A stretch of 64,000 nt of DNA from NCBI RefSeq assembly GCF_001707825.1, contig NZ_LYBM01000007.1, positions 62,001-126,000 on the forward strand, written 5' to 3'. Positions 8,712 through 17,966 of the stretch are shown here, in pieces (positions within the stretch are counted from its first letter, which is position 1; every line of letters begins with the position of its first letter). Under the pieces are notes generated by a model. That model was not told the origin of the DNA, ran no database searches, and saw only the letters and a list, made by a program, of their open reading frames with translations. Source of the DNA: Veronia pacifica (GTDB lineage Bacteria > Pseudomonadota > Gammaproteobacteria > Enterobacterales > Vibrionaceae). Position numbers and translations under genes: made by a program.

Positions 8712-9805
8712 AGTGAACCTCCCTAGATTCCAGCCTGTTGATTATCTGTCACGTAAAAGCAGGCCTTTCTGCTCGTTTACGCCCAATGACCAATTAGACT
8801 CCAATCTGAAGGCTACGTTTTGTATCTTGCATTAACACTTCAAGAATACACTGAGTATCAGTGTAGTTACCAGCACGTCAGGTCGATATCAGCTGCTGTA
8901 TGACTGATTGTATTTTTATTGATACAAAGTCTCGGCACAAGTGATACATGGATATGCAAATTATTAGTTTCCTACTGACTGTTTATCACTACACTTCTGG
9001 CTATTCTTTTGTCAGAATTATTGGCGTAAATATGTGATTTATTGGGCAGCATCTTATCTACTATCGTTTAGTTGATATTATTATTTTCTGGTTCTTCTGG
9101 TGAGCTTAACTTTCACATTGCTATAAATATAACACTTATGACTTATCCATCAATAATAGGTTTTCTAATTAACTCTAATTAAAAAATGGTATATTTTTGT
9201 AAATCGTAATATTAGTTTTTTATCAAAATTGAAAGTATTGATATTTTACTTTATAAGTAAAATTAAATTTGGTAAATATAATTCTATAGAAGGTTTATGA
9301 TTTCAAATATAATAAAGATTAAATAATATATCCCAATCTATTAGCTTTATAAGTAGGCCGATGCATTATGGTAAATGTATTTTTCACAATTCAACAGAAG
9401 GTAAATTAAATTTCCTATCAAACACTCTTTATTCCTCCATATTTAGTTACGATGAGAGGTATATATTTAGGTAGAGGTGAAAGCTTTAATGACTTATTTA
9501 TTGACGTAAAAAGCCAATGATCTAAAAAAATATATCCTGACATTCTCCAATGTTTTTAAGTGCTGGTGGGTGAAAAAACGATTTTAAAGCTAGAGATCTT
9601 ACCCAAAGTCAATATGTGCTGTGGGTGTAATTTCTATTTTTGTCGAGTTAATCCAGTATATCGCGTCAAATTCATTGCTTTTATTCACAGAGAACTCATT
9701 TTTCTTTAAAGTGATCTCAAATACGAATCGTTATCATCCGCATTATCAGTATAAAGTGTGGGATTAAGTATCGCTCAGACTAATATGTCAAAGGAAGGAC
9801 GTATT
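8712..9805. other. AT-rich stretch without recognisable genes
   Basis: About 1.1 kb of AT-rich DNA between the orphan small gene and the TonB receptor. I see no convincing coding frame. It holds the small gene's promoter at the left and the heme-receptor promoter at the right. On the minus strand, TGATAACGATTCGTA (about 9720-9734) partly resembles a Fur box and would fit iron control of the receptor. Confidence 0.4.
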
Positions 9806-11854
9806 GTGGGAAATTTTCACACCAGTTTCACTCTGATTTTTAGCACTTTAACTCTGTTTTCATCCACAGTAACAGCTAGTCAGGATTCTGTAGGTGACAC
9901 ACTCAATAATGAAGATGTTGTTGAAGCCTATGACGATGATTCGCTCGATGTCATCGTGGTAACAGGAACCAAAAGCAAACGAAAGTTGTTAGATGTCCCT
10001 GTACGAACTGAAGTGGTGTCAGAGAAAGAGATAAAAACCCGTCATGACAGGGATCTGTCTGAGACAATGAAGTACGTCTCCAGCGTTCAGCTGACCGATA
10101 TTCACGGTAAAGACGGTAAAAATATTATCATGCAAGGGCTGAATGCGGATCAGACGCTGGTCTTGCTAGATGGCTTACCCACCAATCTGTCCGCCAACGA
10201 GGCGACAGACATTACAAAACTCTCATTAGCCGGCATTAAGCAAATAGAGATCGTTAAAGGTGCAGTGTCTTCTTTGTACGGCTCAAATGCGATGGCAGGT
10301 GTAGTGAATATTATCACTAAACGTCCTTTCGACTCTGGAAACGGGTATGAGCTTACTTTTGATGCTGGTTCATACGGTGACGCCAATGTCAGAGACGGTA
10401 TAGTAAATGATGGAGCAGCAAAACTCTATGCCTATGCCAGTGATGAAGATTGGTATTTGAAATTTGTCGGTGATGTGAGAAGTCAGGGCGGGGTTGACCT
10501 CGATAAGACCACATATTCCATTAATGAATACGAAGGTACTAAATATAATTTATCTTTGGCTGGGGGGTATCGGTTTAGCAATGGCACAGTATTGGAGATC
10601 AAACCCAGTTGGTATATGGATGATATCCATGCTCCCTATCTCGGCCAGCTAAAGCCACCACATGGCCGACAAAAAAAAGATAAAATTGAAAAAAATGAAA
10701 GAACCGGTATCAACGTTAGCGTCGAAAAACAACTGACCGATATTATATTTGCATCTGGATACTATATATACAGTGAACAGAAGCAAACCAGTCATCAAGA
10801 TTTCATTTCTACCCCCAAGATTGATCAAACTCGAACAGCGAGTTCAGATGCACAAAAAGCAGAGCTTAAATTCAGTATTGATATAACCGATGTCCAGCTC
10901 TTGACACTCGGTGTTGTTGCCGAATCTGATAGCGTTGAGCAGACCAACGACGGTCTCGCCGAACTGAAAGATGCAAAAAATGAGAAAGTCGAATTTTATG
11001 CACAAGATGAGATCTTTATTACCGATGAACTTGAGGTTGTTCCTGGCTTTCGTTATCAGGACGATAAAGACTTTGGCTCTAAACTTACACCAAGCCTGAA
11101 TGCTAGATACAGCCCTGCCAAACTTAGCGATTATCAAGTAACGCTCAGAGCTGGTATTGGTTCAGGGTATAAAACCCCCAATCTGAAAGAGCGTTTTTAC
11201 ATATTTGACCATAGCGCTCTTGGATATATGGTACTCGGTAATCGTGACTTGAAGCCAGAATCCTCAACAAGCTACCAACTTGGTGTCGATTTTAGAGTGA
11301 ATGAAAAGACGTCACTAGCATTAAATACGTTCAGTAATAAATTAGAAAACCTTATTGATACAGGTTTGGACAAAGATAAATCGACTAATGAACTTGCTAT
11401 TTATAGTTATCTCAACGTAAGTAAAGCAAAAACCGAAGGGTTCGAAGGTACACTTACAGCAAAAATTACAGACAACTTAAAGGCTGAGGTTTCTTATAAC
11501 CATTTAGTCGCGACTAATTTAGATAATAATCCGGAGTTGAATGGAAAAACGTTACCTGAAAGGGCGAAACATACCTACCTATTAACTACGAGCTACTCAG
11601 TTCCTTCTTTAAAAACAGAGTTCTCTGTAGCCGGAAAATATAAATCTAAAGTTTTTGTAGACGAAAGAAATAACATCGAATCGCCGGGGTATAGCACGAT
11701 CGATTTTAAAGCGAATACAAAAATTTCAGATAACTTAAAAGTATTTATTGGAATAAATAACGCCACCAATGTTGTTCAGGATGCAAGTAATAATAACGAC
11801 CTGAGGCCATCAAAGGGACGTTATATATATGCTGGGTTTGAATACAAAGGATAA
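9806..11854 (+). CDS. TonB-dependent outer-membrane receptor (heme-type)
   Basis: About 682 residues. A signal peptide is followed by a TonB-box-like DVIVVTGTK, a plug domain (RDLSETMKYVSS, LLDGLP, VKGAVSSLYGSNAMAG, VVNIITK) and a 22-strand barrel (GSGYKTPNLKERF, NRDLKPESSTSYQLG) ending in an aromatic C-terminus (YIYAGFEYKG). It imports a ligand across the outer membrane with TonB energy. The HmuY-type lipoprotein gene 24 nt downstream points to heme. GTG at 9806 was chosen because AAGGAAGG lies 6 nt upstream and it gives a clean signal peptide; upstream in-frame starts exist at 9758 and 9785. There is no N-terminal signalling domain, so it is not a FecA-type sensor. Confidence 0.9.
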   Translation: MGNFHTSFTLIFSTLTLFSSTVTASQDSVGDTLNNEDVVEAYDDDSLDVIVVTGTKSKRKLLDVPVRTEVVSEKEIKTRHDRDLSETMKYVSSVQLTDIHGKDGKNIIMQGLNADQTLVLLDGLPTNLSANEATDITKLSLAGIKQIEIVKGAVSSLYGSNAMAGVVNIITKRPFDSGNGYELTFDAGSYGDANVRDGIVNDGAAKLYAYASDEDWYLKFVGDVRSQGGVDLDKTTYSINEYEGTKYNLSLAGGYRFSNGTVLEIKPSWYMDDIHAPYLGQLKPPHGRQKKDKIEKNERTGINVSVEKQLTDIIFASGYYIYSEQKQTSHQDFISTPKIDQTRTASSDAQKAELKFSIDITDVQLLTLGVVAESDSVEQTNDGLAELKDAKNEKVEFYAQDEIFITDELEVVPGFRYQDDKDFGSKLTPSLNARYSPAKLSDYQVTLRAGIGSGYKTPNLKERFYIFDHSALGYMVLGNRDLKPESSTSYQLGVDFRVNEKTSLALNTFSNKLENLIDTGLDKDKSTNELAIYSYLNVSKAKTEGFEGTLTAKITDNLKAEVSYNHLVATNLDNNPELNGKTLPERAKHTYLLTTSYSVPSLKTEFSVAGKYKSKVFVDERNNIESPGYSTIDFKANTKISDNLKVFIGINNATNVVQDASNNNDLRPSKGRYIYAGFEYKG

Positions 11855-11878
11855 ACAGCTAAAAACAAAGGATATGAT

Positions 11879-13018
11879 ATGACTTACAATATTAAGCAAG
11901 TATCTGCTGCTGCTGTATCAGCACTGATATTAATGGGATGTAATGGCTCAGGTTCTTCCTCTTCTGAGCAAGAAAACAATGGAAACACTGAAGTAGGCAC
12001 TGTAAGTGTTGTAGATGCGTCAACGGGGCAGAAACAGGGGTTAAGCTTAATTTCTGGTGCAGTAGTCACTGACGATAGCTGGCACGTGGCGTATCAAAAG
12101 TATGTTGGTTTTTCGACTAATGGCGGTGCATCTGCCTCGGGTGATGGTAAGGTTTCAGGTTTCATTGCCCACCAATATGACGAATTGTATGATGACAAAA
12201 ATCAGCCAGTTCAGGCCGAGTTTGAAAAGTTAGATGCTTCATCCACGGCGGATAAATTTTCTGAAGTCACATTTGCAACCTGTTCTGCAGGTACATATGT
12301 TGAAGATTCCATTAAAACTCAAATTGAAATGGAAGACTGGGTAGAAGCTGATTACAGTCAAGGCGCCCCGACTTATTCAGCGAAAGAGGGTAACGGATGG
12401 ATTATTAAAACTGATGTTGACGGCAGCGACACTTATGCATTGGTATCAGTGAAAACGTTGACTGTGGAATTTGGACAAGCCACGACAAGAAAATTAGAGT
12501 TCTCAGTGAAAAACTGGAATGAGAACTCACAAACCTTTGATAATGAAGTTGTCACAGAAGTCGATTTTTCTAGCGAGAGGCAATACTTCGACATCAATGA
12601 TAGCAATGTTGTCATGGCAGATAATGGTGGTTGGGATATCAGTATAAAAGCTGAATCAAGAGCCTATGTAATGCAAGTTAATGGCGGTGCCTCAGGTTCC
12701 GGTAAAGCCGGTGTCGGATACCTGCTGAATGATAAAAAGGCCTCTGAAATCACTAACCCAACAGACAGTGAACAGGTTTACAAGTATTTCTCTGACACAG
12801 CGACAGGTGTCTTGAGCAAGCCTGGTAGCTATGGACCACTACAATACAACGTTGCTGGCAGACATCAAATGTGGCCGACGTTTACCACTTACTGCATTAA
12901 AGATGAGCAAGGTGTTGTGCCTAGGCTGTTTAAAGTACAGGTATTGGGTAACTACGGTAAAGAGGGCACCGAGAAATCGGGGAACATTGTTTATCGCTAT
13001 GAAGAGCTGACTCAATAA
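11879..13018 (+). CDS. HmuY-family heme-binding lipoprotein with two domains
   Basis: A 379-residue lipoprotein. The signal peptide ends in a lipobox (ALILMGC, Cys at residue 21) and a Ser/Glu linker. The HmuY domain appears twice. The first has DSWHVAYQKYVGFSTNGGASASG and an FATCSAG segment; the second has GGWDISIKAESRAYVMQVNGGASGSG and TTYCIKD. Family members capture heme at the cell surface and pass it to a TonB receptor, here encoded immediately upstream. Usual HmuY proteins have a single domain of about 200 residues, so the tandem form is notable. Confidence 0.85.
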   Translation: MTYNIKQVSAAAVSALILMGCNGSGSSSSEQENNGNTEVGTVSVVDASTGQKQGLSLISGAVVTDDSWHVAYQKYVGFSTNGGASASGDGKVSGFIAHQYDELYDDKNQPVQAEFEKLDASSTADKFSEVTFATCSAGTYVEDSIKTQIEMEDWVEADYSQGAPTYSAKEGNGWIIKTDVDGSDTYALVSVKTLTVEFGQATTRKLEFSVKNWNENSQTFDNEVVTEVDFSSERQYFDINDSNVVMADNGGWDISIKAESRAYVMQVNGGASGSGKAGVGYLLNDKKASEITNPTDSEQVYKYFSDTATGVLSKPGSYGPLQYNVAGRHQMWPTFTTYCIKDEQGVVPRLFKVQVLGNYGKEGTEKSGNIVYRYEELTQ

Positions 13019-13026
13019 CTCTATTT

Positions 13027-13050
13027 AAGGCAACCTCTGGAGGTTGCCTT
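13027..13050 (+). terminator. terminator after the HmuY-like gene
   Basis: Perfect 11-bp inverted repeat AAGGCAACCTC/GAGGTTGCCTT followed by TCTCATTTC, 9 nt after the stop, between convergent genes. Confidence 0.8.
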
Positions 13051-13075
13051 TCTCATTTCACTATAAAACGACATA

Positions 13076-14116
13076 TCACTTTGACGCCAACTGCCTCTTG
13101 AGATCACTTGGGCTCATTCCTGTCTGCTTTTTGATAAAGCGTGAAAAGCTGCTGTCACCCGAAAAGTGAAGTCTCTGTGATACGGAGGCTATGCTAGACC
13201 CGCTCTCTTGCAGCATATGTTTGGCTTGTTTAAGCCTGAAGTCACTGTAGATCCGTTTAAAGCTCGTTTTCTCTTCTTTAAGATGACGGCTTAAGGAGCG
13301 CGTTGATATTTCAAGTGCTGCACTGACATCCTCAACAGATGACGGCAACATTGAATCAAAACGTTGCTCGATAATACAGAGTGTTTTTTCTGTTGTTGTT
13401 TGTTGTATATCGCTTGTTTTCTGCTGACTTCTTAATATCGAAGTGAGCATCATCTGAGTTTTAGAACTGCTTGTATAAATAGGTGTATTGTATAATTCAA
13501 TAGGCAATAGCATTCGATCTTTTTCGCAGCCCATTTTTACATTTGCCTTTGGAAATATTTTACTTATTTCAGTGAAGTGAAGTTTTTGATGAGAAAACTC
13601 AACATGGGTTGTGGCGTAATCAAGATTGGTGAGTCTTGCGATATTAAAAACTGCACAAGCTACCGCTTCGATTAACAAACTATTATATTTATCAAAGTTG
13701 GCGGCGAGGCCAAGATTAAGCTCTGCAAACTGGGACGTTTCATTGACCGACAGCCTCATTGCAGGCATTACTTGATTCAAATATCTTAGTGTAACACCCG
13801 CCGCCTGTTTAATGGATGCAGATGACATGGCTGCAAGTCCGACAAATCCATGAGTGTCCAAAGGGAGTGCTTCCACGAATTGGTATTGACCTCTAGGGTT
13901 GTTCTCAACACACCGTGAAATTTGTTCAAGATTAAGTCTGAAATGATAGGCACTAATAAACGCATCACGCTGATTGAGTATATCTTCGTCAAGGTTGTAT
14001 TTGTCTTTCAGCATAGATATAAAGTCAATCCCTTGTGCTTCACACAACGATTTTACTGGGTGTAAATAACTCACCGGAAAACGCATTTCTTTTTTTGAAT
14101 TATCTAAATTGTCCAT
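13076..14116 (-). CDS. AraC-family regulator (OruR/Arabinose_bd type)
   Basis: A 346-residue protein. The N-terminal effector/dimerisation domain of the OruR type (near residues 25-200) is followed by a C-terminal AraC DNA-binding domain with two HTH motifs (VSAALEISTRSLSRHLKEE and IASVSQRLHFSGDSSFSRFIKKQTG, then MSPSDLKRQL). It is convergent to the heme receptor/HmuY pair and may regulate them, although no direct evidence is visible. A GGGATTTTC segment precedes the ATG. Confidence 0.9.
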   Translation of the reverse strand: MDNLDNSKKEMRFPVSYLHPVKSLCEAQGIDFISMLKDKYNLDEDILNQRDAFISAYHFRLNLEQISRCVENNPRGQYQFVEALPLDTHGFVGLAAMSSASIKQAAGVTLRYLNQVMPAMRLSVNETSQFAELNLGLAANFDKYNSLLIEAVACAVFNIARLTNLDYATTHVEFSHQKLHFTEISKIFPKANVKMGCEKDRMLLPIELYNTPIYTSSSKTQMMLTSILRSQQKTSDIQQTTTEKTLCIIEQRFDSMLPSSVEDVSAALEISTRSLSRHLKEEKTSFKRIYSDFRLKQAKHMLQESGSSIASVSQRLHFSGDSSFSRFIKKQTGMSPSDLKRQLASK

Positions 14117-14353
14117 GAAAATCCCACGTCTAAATTAGAGATGTCCTGAATGTATTGTTAGAGTTTATAAAAGTGTGCTTATTACATTGATAAGCTTTTA
14201 TATTCGAATCTATTAATTTGTATAATATAAGAGTAGGTAGAGATCTCTCATTTTATTTGAGTAAATAACCTAATTAATTTCTTATATTAAATATCTAACA
14301 GATGACTCTTTTTTCAACTGGTTTCATATCAACAATAGTGAGGCTGGTGTCTC

Positions 14354-15169
14354 TTATTTGGTATCTTTCTTCGGTTTTTGAAATGCAGATTGAGTTGATG
14401 AATCAGGGTATGATAGCATACATCTCAATCTATTTAATCGTTCGGTAAGCTCTTTGACACTGGGAGTTTGGCGTGAGGCTGGGGGACTATCTTTTTTTTC
14501 TGTATTTTTTACCGTATCAAGTTGCTCGCCATCCGAGACGTTTGCTGCAGGCTGCGTGTGTGTTTTGCTATCAGTCTGAACACGCTTGAGATCTTTAACG
14601 TGTCCTTCATGCTCTTCGTTTGCGACAAAATCATTGTCTATTAGCCAATTTTTCATCCATTGAGGCTGTTCTGAATACCAGCTAAAATATTGTCCTCCCT
14701 CGATAAAATCGTCTTTTTCTATGACATTTCCCCTAACACACTGTATCGACTTTCCACCTGAAGGAGTCATTCGTATAAGAAGCTGTTGGTGTTCAAGTGC
14801 TTTTTCGGCATTGACGACTTGGGTACTGGCTAGCTCAGGATATGAGGACAGTTTTCTTCCTCGCTTCCTGAAATAACGTGTGAGCTTTTTGGAGAGTGAC
14901 TCGTGATTGACTAGGTGAATACCAACAACACGGGTATCACTGTTAACGGCTAACTCATTGATGTACGTTTCACCTGATAAAGAGGTGACCAATGCCAAGT
15001 AGTTGCTGTACTTCTCCAATATTTCACTTATTTTTGATGATGGTGTATTTTCGTCGCACTCATCTTGCGAATCAGTCGGCGTCGAGTCCTCATCTGAGTC
15101 CTTTGTTGCGTCTACATTACCCACCTTCAGGCCAGTTTTGTTGACATTATATATTGGGGGAGTACTCAA
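14354..15169 (-). CDS. unrecognised 271-residue hydrophilic protein
   Basis: I do not recognise this protein. The N-terminus is acidic and Ser/Thr/Asp-rich (DSDEDSTPTDSQDECDE). A more ordered middle (about residues 45-190) contains YLALVTSLSGETYINEL, KKLTRYFRKRGRKLSSY and QYFSWYSEQPQWMKNWL. The C-terminal tail is again polar and Lys/Ser/Pro-rich. No signal peptide or membrane helix is visible. TTG at 15169 was taken as start because GCGAGGATG lies just upstream. It lies on the same strand as, and downstream of, the ECF sigma/anti-sigma pair, which may control it. Confidence 0.6.
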   Translation of the reverse strand: MSTPPIYNVNKTGLKVGNVDATKDSDEDSTPTDSQDECDENTPSSKISEILEKYSNYLALVTSLSGETYINELAVNSDTRVVGIHLVNHESLSKKLTRYFRKRGRKLSSYPELASTQVVNAEKALEHQQLLIRMTPSGGKSIQCVRGNVIEKDDFIEGGQYFSWYSEQPQWMKNWLIDNDFVANEEHEGHVKDLKRVQTDSKTHTQPAANVSDGEQLDTVKNTEKKDSPPASRQTPSVKELTERLNRLRCMLSYPDSSTQSAFQKPKKDTK

Positions 15170-15432
15170 TCGATCATCCTCGCAATGGGTTCACTCGTTA
15201 AGTATAAACCAGTGCCCAAGTGCCTCCTCTCTCGTTACCCGTTTCTCCCGATAATGTAGGTATCGATTCGTATTTTGTATCTTTTTTAAGTCTAATTATT
15301 CAAATAAGAGACTTTAAATTACCTATTTGAAAATATCTGAGACTTCATCAGTATTGTATTTGATGCCTGTCGTTCTAAAACTTTGATTTAATGGGTTTAT
15401 GAAATCAATCAGTCTTGTGTCTTTGTTGTTTT

Positions 15433-15987
15433 TTATCTTGCCAATCCGAGCAAAAGTCCATTTTCTCGCCAAAGAGTCACGTCAACTCCATCGACATGCA
15501 ATGTCTTCCTCTCTCTTTCAATATTGAGGTTTGAGGGTATTTTGGCTTGATAAAAGGTATAGGTTTTTTGTTCTGTGATATTAAACACTTTTAACTGTGC
15601 CGCAATTTTTCCACCAATACTGCAGTAGCGACCACCAATTAAACGCCATTTATCGTTTTCGAAGAATGTTGTATTGATCAGTGAAAAATCCAGTCGATTC
15701 AGGTGAAGACTAATTTCTGATAAAGACTCACTGGCAACTTCAATTTGCATATTCGTTTTATGGTTATAAGCAATCTCCTCGGTGACTGACAGCAGGGTGT
15801 TCTTTGTAGTAAAAAAGAAAACGCAAAGAATCAGCAATACTGAGGCAAATGTGTATGCCAGCATAGGATATCGAGACTTTTCCATGCGAGGTGAAGTGAG
15901 TTCTTCAATTTGCTCGTTTGTAAGGTTAATGCCTGAGTAATAATTAACCATTTTCTTCTTTAGCTTATTTTGTCTGTCGCTGTTCAT
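15433..15987 (-). CDS. probable membrane anti-sigma factor
   Basis: About 184 residues. A short cytoplasmic part (residues 1-40, with LTNEQIEELTSPRMEKSR) is followed by one membrane helix (YPMLAYTFASVLLILCVFFF) and a periplasmic domain of about 120 residues. The start overlaps the sigma-factor stop (TGATG), so the two are translationally coupled. That arrangement and topology fit an anti-sigma factor holding the ECF sigma at the inner membrane. No zinc-type anti-sigma motif is visible, so the assignment rests on context. Confidence 0.65.
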   Translation of the reverse strand: MNSDRQNKLKKKMVNYYSGINLTNEQIEELTSPRMEKSRYPMLAYTFASVLLILCVFFFTTKNTLLSVTEEIAYNHKTNMQIEVASESLSEISLHLNRLDFSLINTTFFENDKWRLIGGRYCSIGGKIAAQLKVFNITEQKTYTFYQAKIPSNLNIERERKTLHVDGVDVTLWRENGLLLGLAR

Positions 15988-16511
15988 CACTCGGATACTC
16001 TCTCGAAAAGGTAACTAAATTGACGGGTCAGTCTTTTCTTTAGACGACTTAATTTTGACAAAAGGGTGCCTCTGGGTTGATCCGTAAGATAGGCGATCTC
16101 CTGAAATGTCAGTCCCTCTACAGCCCATAAATACAGCAACTCTCTTTCTCGATGCGACACTTTATCCATGATGATTGAGACATGCTGCTGGTCGATAATT
16201 ATTGCATCGAGACTCTCTATGATCTGCGCGCATTCCGATACATCGTAGGCTGGAAACAGATCTTGATGAGTTTTGAATTCAAGTTGCTCTTTACGACATT
16301 GGTCGATGAAACTGTTTCGTATGACCGACAACATGTACTTCTTTGTCTGTTTTTCTGCCTCCTTGACACGCAGTATTTTCTCACAACATATTTGCACTAA
16401 ATCGAAAGCTTGCGCCTCGTTGTGACATAAAGAAAATGCATAGCGGTAAAGCGAATTCAACAAAGGCTTCGAAAAACGTCGATTGTTCTTTTTTTCTGAT
16501 AGTGTGAACAT
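15987..16511 (-). CDS. ECF RNA polymerase sigma factor
   Basis: A 174-residue sigma-70 family protein. Region 2 (LLNSLYRYAFSLCHNEAQAFDLVQICCEKIL, with YMLSVIRNSFIDQCRKEQ) and region 4 (VSHRERELLYLWAVEGLTFQEIAYLTDQPRGTLLSKLSRLKKRL) are clear, and there is no region 1.1 or 3. It starts with ATG after GGGGAAAG. It is coupled to the downstream anti-sigma-like gene. The nearby TonB receptor lacks a signalling domain, so this is not a classical FecI system. Confidence 0.88.
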   Translation of the reverse strand: MFTLSEKKNNRRFSKPLLNSLYRYAFSLCHNEAQAFDLVQICCEKILRVKEAEKQTKKYMLSVIRNSFIDQCRKEQLEFKTHQDLFPAYDVSECAQIIESLDAIIIDQQHVSIIMDKVSHRERELLYLWAVEGLTFQEIAYLTDQPRGTLLSKLSRLKKRLTRQFSYLFERVSE

Positions 16512-16688
16512 AGATTGCTTTCCCCAATATAAGTAACCCTCTATTTTGCCGACATTCCAAAAATGTAAGGAGGGTGAGGGAATGGTTATTGTAAACTCAA
16601 TCCCTTTTTTCTCCTGATGTACTCAGTTCGTTTTCAATGGATGCCGACTGCCACGGTTACTGATACCAGAGCTCTCCTTGTCTGGTCA

Positions 16689-17594
16689 TTAGCGACTGCT
16701 ATGTGCGTTCACGCGGGTGAAAGTCAGGGTGGTTTTAGCGCGTATTTGGAGGTCTGTCAGGGTGAAGCGGTCGCCACCACCCAGCAACGCCAATACTCCT
16801 CCTGCGGCAGCCAGAGCAAACTCTCGTTTAAAGCCGTTCAAGTTTGCGATGATCCCCTTGTCTAACGAAAGTTTGTTGAACATGAACCAAATCATAACGG
16901 CAATGGTTACTATGCCTGCGACTTTAACCCCCCTCCCTGAACCAAAAATCAATAGTAAGCCAATGATCGCTAAAACAGGTGGGTAGACAGCAAATGTTGG
17001 AATTTTGCTATAAGCACCAAAGAAACCACCGACAATGAATGTCATGCCAAGAGAAAATCGCAGCAGAAGACCGATAGCTTGCCAGTTAGTGTCTGTGGGT
17101 GGGTTCAGCCAGTTGCGGTCAACGCTTTTTAATCCCGCACCGAGATTGAAAAGGACGAACATCATGCCGGATAGCGTGATATCGCGGATTTGGACAAACA
17201 TAGCAGGGGAGGTGTAGGTATTAACGCCTACTGATGCACCGGGCACGGTGTCAACAGGTAAGGAAACGACAAATGTCCAGAGTAAGAAGCCATAGAAAAG
17301 GGCGAGTGGACGAACGAAGAAACCGATGGCAAGTGCGATACCTGAAAATAATTCAAATGCAGACAGGGTAGTGAGGAAAAACCATGGAGTGAGCAGGTCA
17401 TTAGTGAACAAGTAGTCCTGAAATAACTCATTGATATAGCCTGTTGTTCCCATGTAATTATCTACCATGGCTTGTTGTTTGCTGCTGGACAGCAATTGGC
17501 TTAATTTTGACAAACCACCAATGATAAACACCATTCCAAGCCCCACCCGAAGTAACAATGCTCCTAATTCTAACCGCTCATGCTCTGCGTTCAT
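16689..17594 (-). CDS. DoxX/DoxD-like integral membrane protein (two repeats)
   Basis: A 301-residue polytopic membrane protein made of two DoxX-like halves. Both contain LR.(G/S)LGM.FI.GG (residues about 14-30 and about 175-190), and about eight hydrophobic segments are visible. DoxX relatives are quinol-linked or unknown-function membrane proteins, and the precise role cannot be told. ATG at 17594 was chosen because GGAGGAAATAC precedes it. It is divergent from iolB; a 22-bp-plus palindrome of the iol operator type at 17792-17817 lies between them, so it may share inositol control. Confidence 0.75.
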   Translation of the reverse strand: MNAEHERLELGALLLRVGLGMVFIIGGLSKLSQLLSSSKQQAMVDNYMGTTGYINELFQDYLFTNDLLTPWFFLTTLSAFELFSGIALAIGFFVRPLALFYGFLLWTFVVSLPVDTVPGASVGVNTYTSPAMFVQIRDITLSGMMFVLFNLGAGLKSVDRNWLNPPTDTNWQAIGLLLRFSLGMTFIVGGFFGAYSKIPTFAVYPPVLAIIGLLLIFGSGRGVKVAGIVTIAVMIWFMFNKLSLDKGIIANLNGFKREFALAAAGGVLALLGGGDRFTLTDLQIRAKTTLTFTRVNAHSSR

Positions 17595-17791
17595 GTATTT
17601 CCTCCACATTTAATGGTTGGTGTTGTTATGGAATTAACGAGTGACAGTGGCGTTTGATTGCACTCTCTTTATAAATAAAAACCTTCTTGCCATTGGCTGT
17701 GTTCATTTCCTCAATTTTTGTCAGTGGCGAAGGTGAAAAATGTGTTGGCGTTGTCTTGAGAGCGATACCTATGAATCATTTCACTGTAAGC

Positions 17792-17817
17792 AATAATGAA
17801 ATTTATATTTCATTATT
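17792..17817. promoter_or_regulatory. putative IolR operator upstream of iolB
   Basis: Perfect palindrome with 11-bp arms AATAATGAAAT and ATTTCATTATT around TTAT. Its core TGAAAT-N4-ATTTCA recurs at 20899 and 21223, and a variant occurs at 21136. It lies 150 bp before iolB and 198 bp before the divergent DoxX-like gene. Recognition by the RpiR-type regulator at 19854-20690 is inferred from the repeated occurrence next to iol genes. Confidence 0.65.
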
Positions 17818-17966
17818 TATGATCATGGACATACTGTTCTAAAATTCTGATGTTGAGGTGTATCAACATGACGTACAGTCGTTTCAACATCGGCAATACC
17901 TGCATATTGCAGTGAGTGTAGAGATGGGATGTCTGGCTGGGGTTCATTGTTAGCAGGGAGAGGTCT

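Noticed and set aside
9806..11854. FecA-type signalling receptor controlled with the nearby ECF sigma
   Set aside because: The mature N-terminus goes directly to the TonB box and plug; there is no room for a signalling domain.
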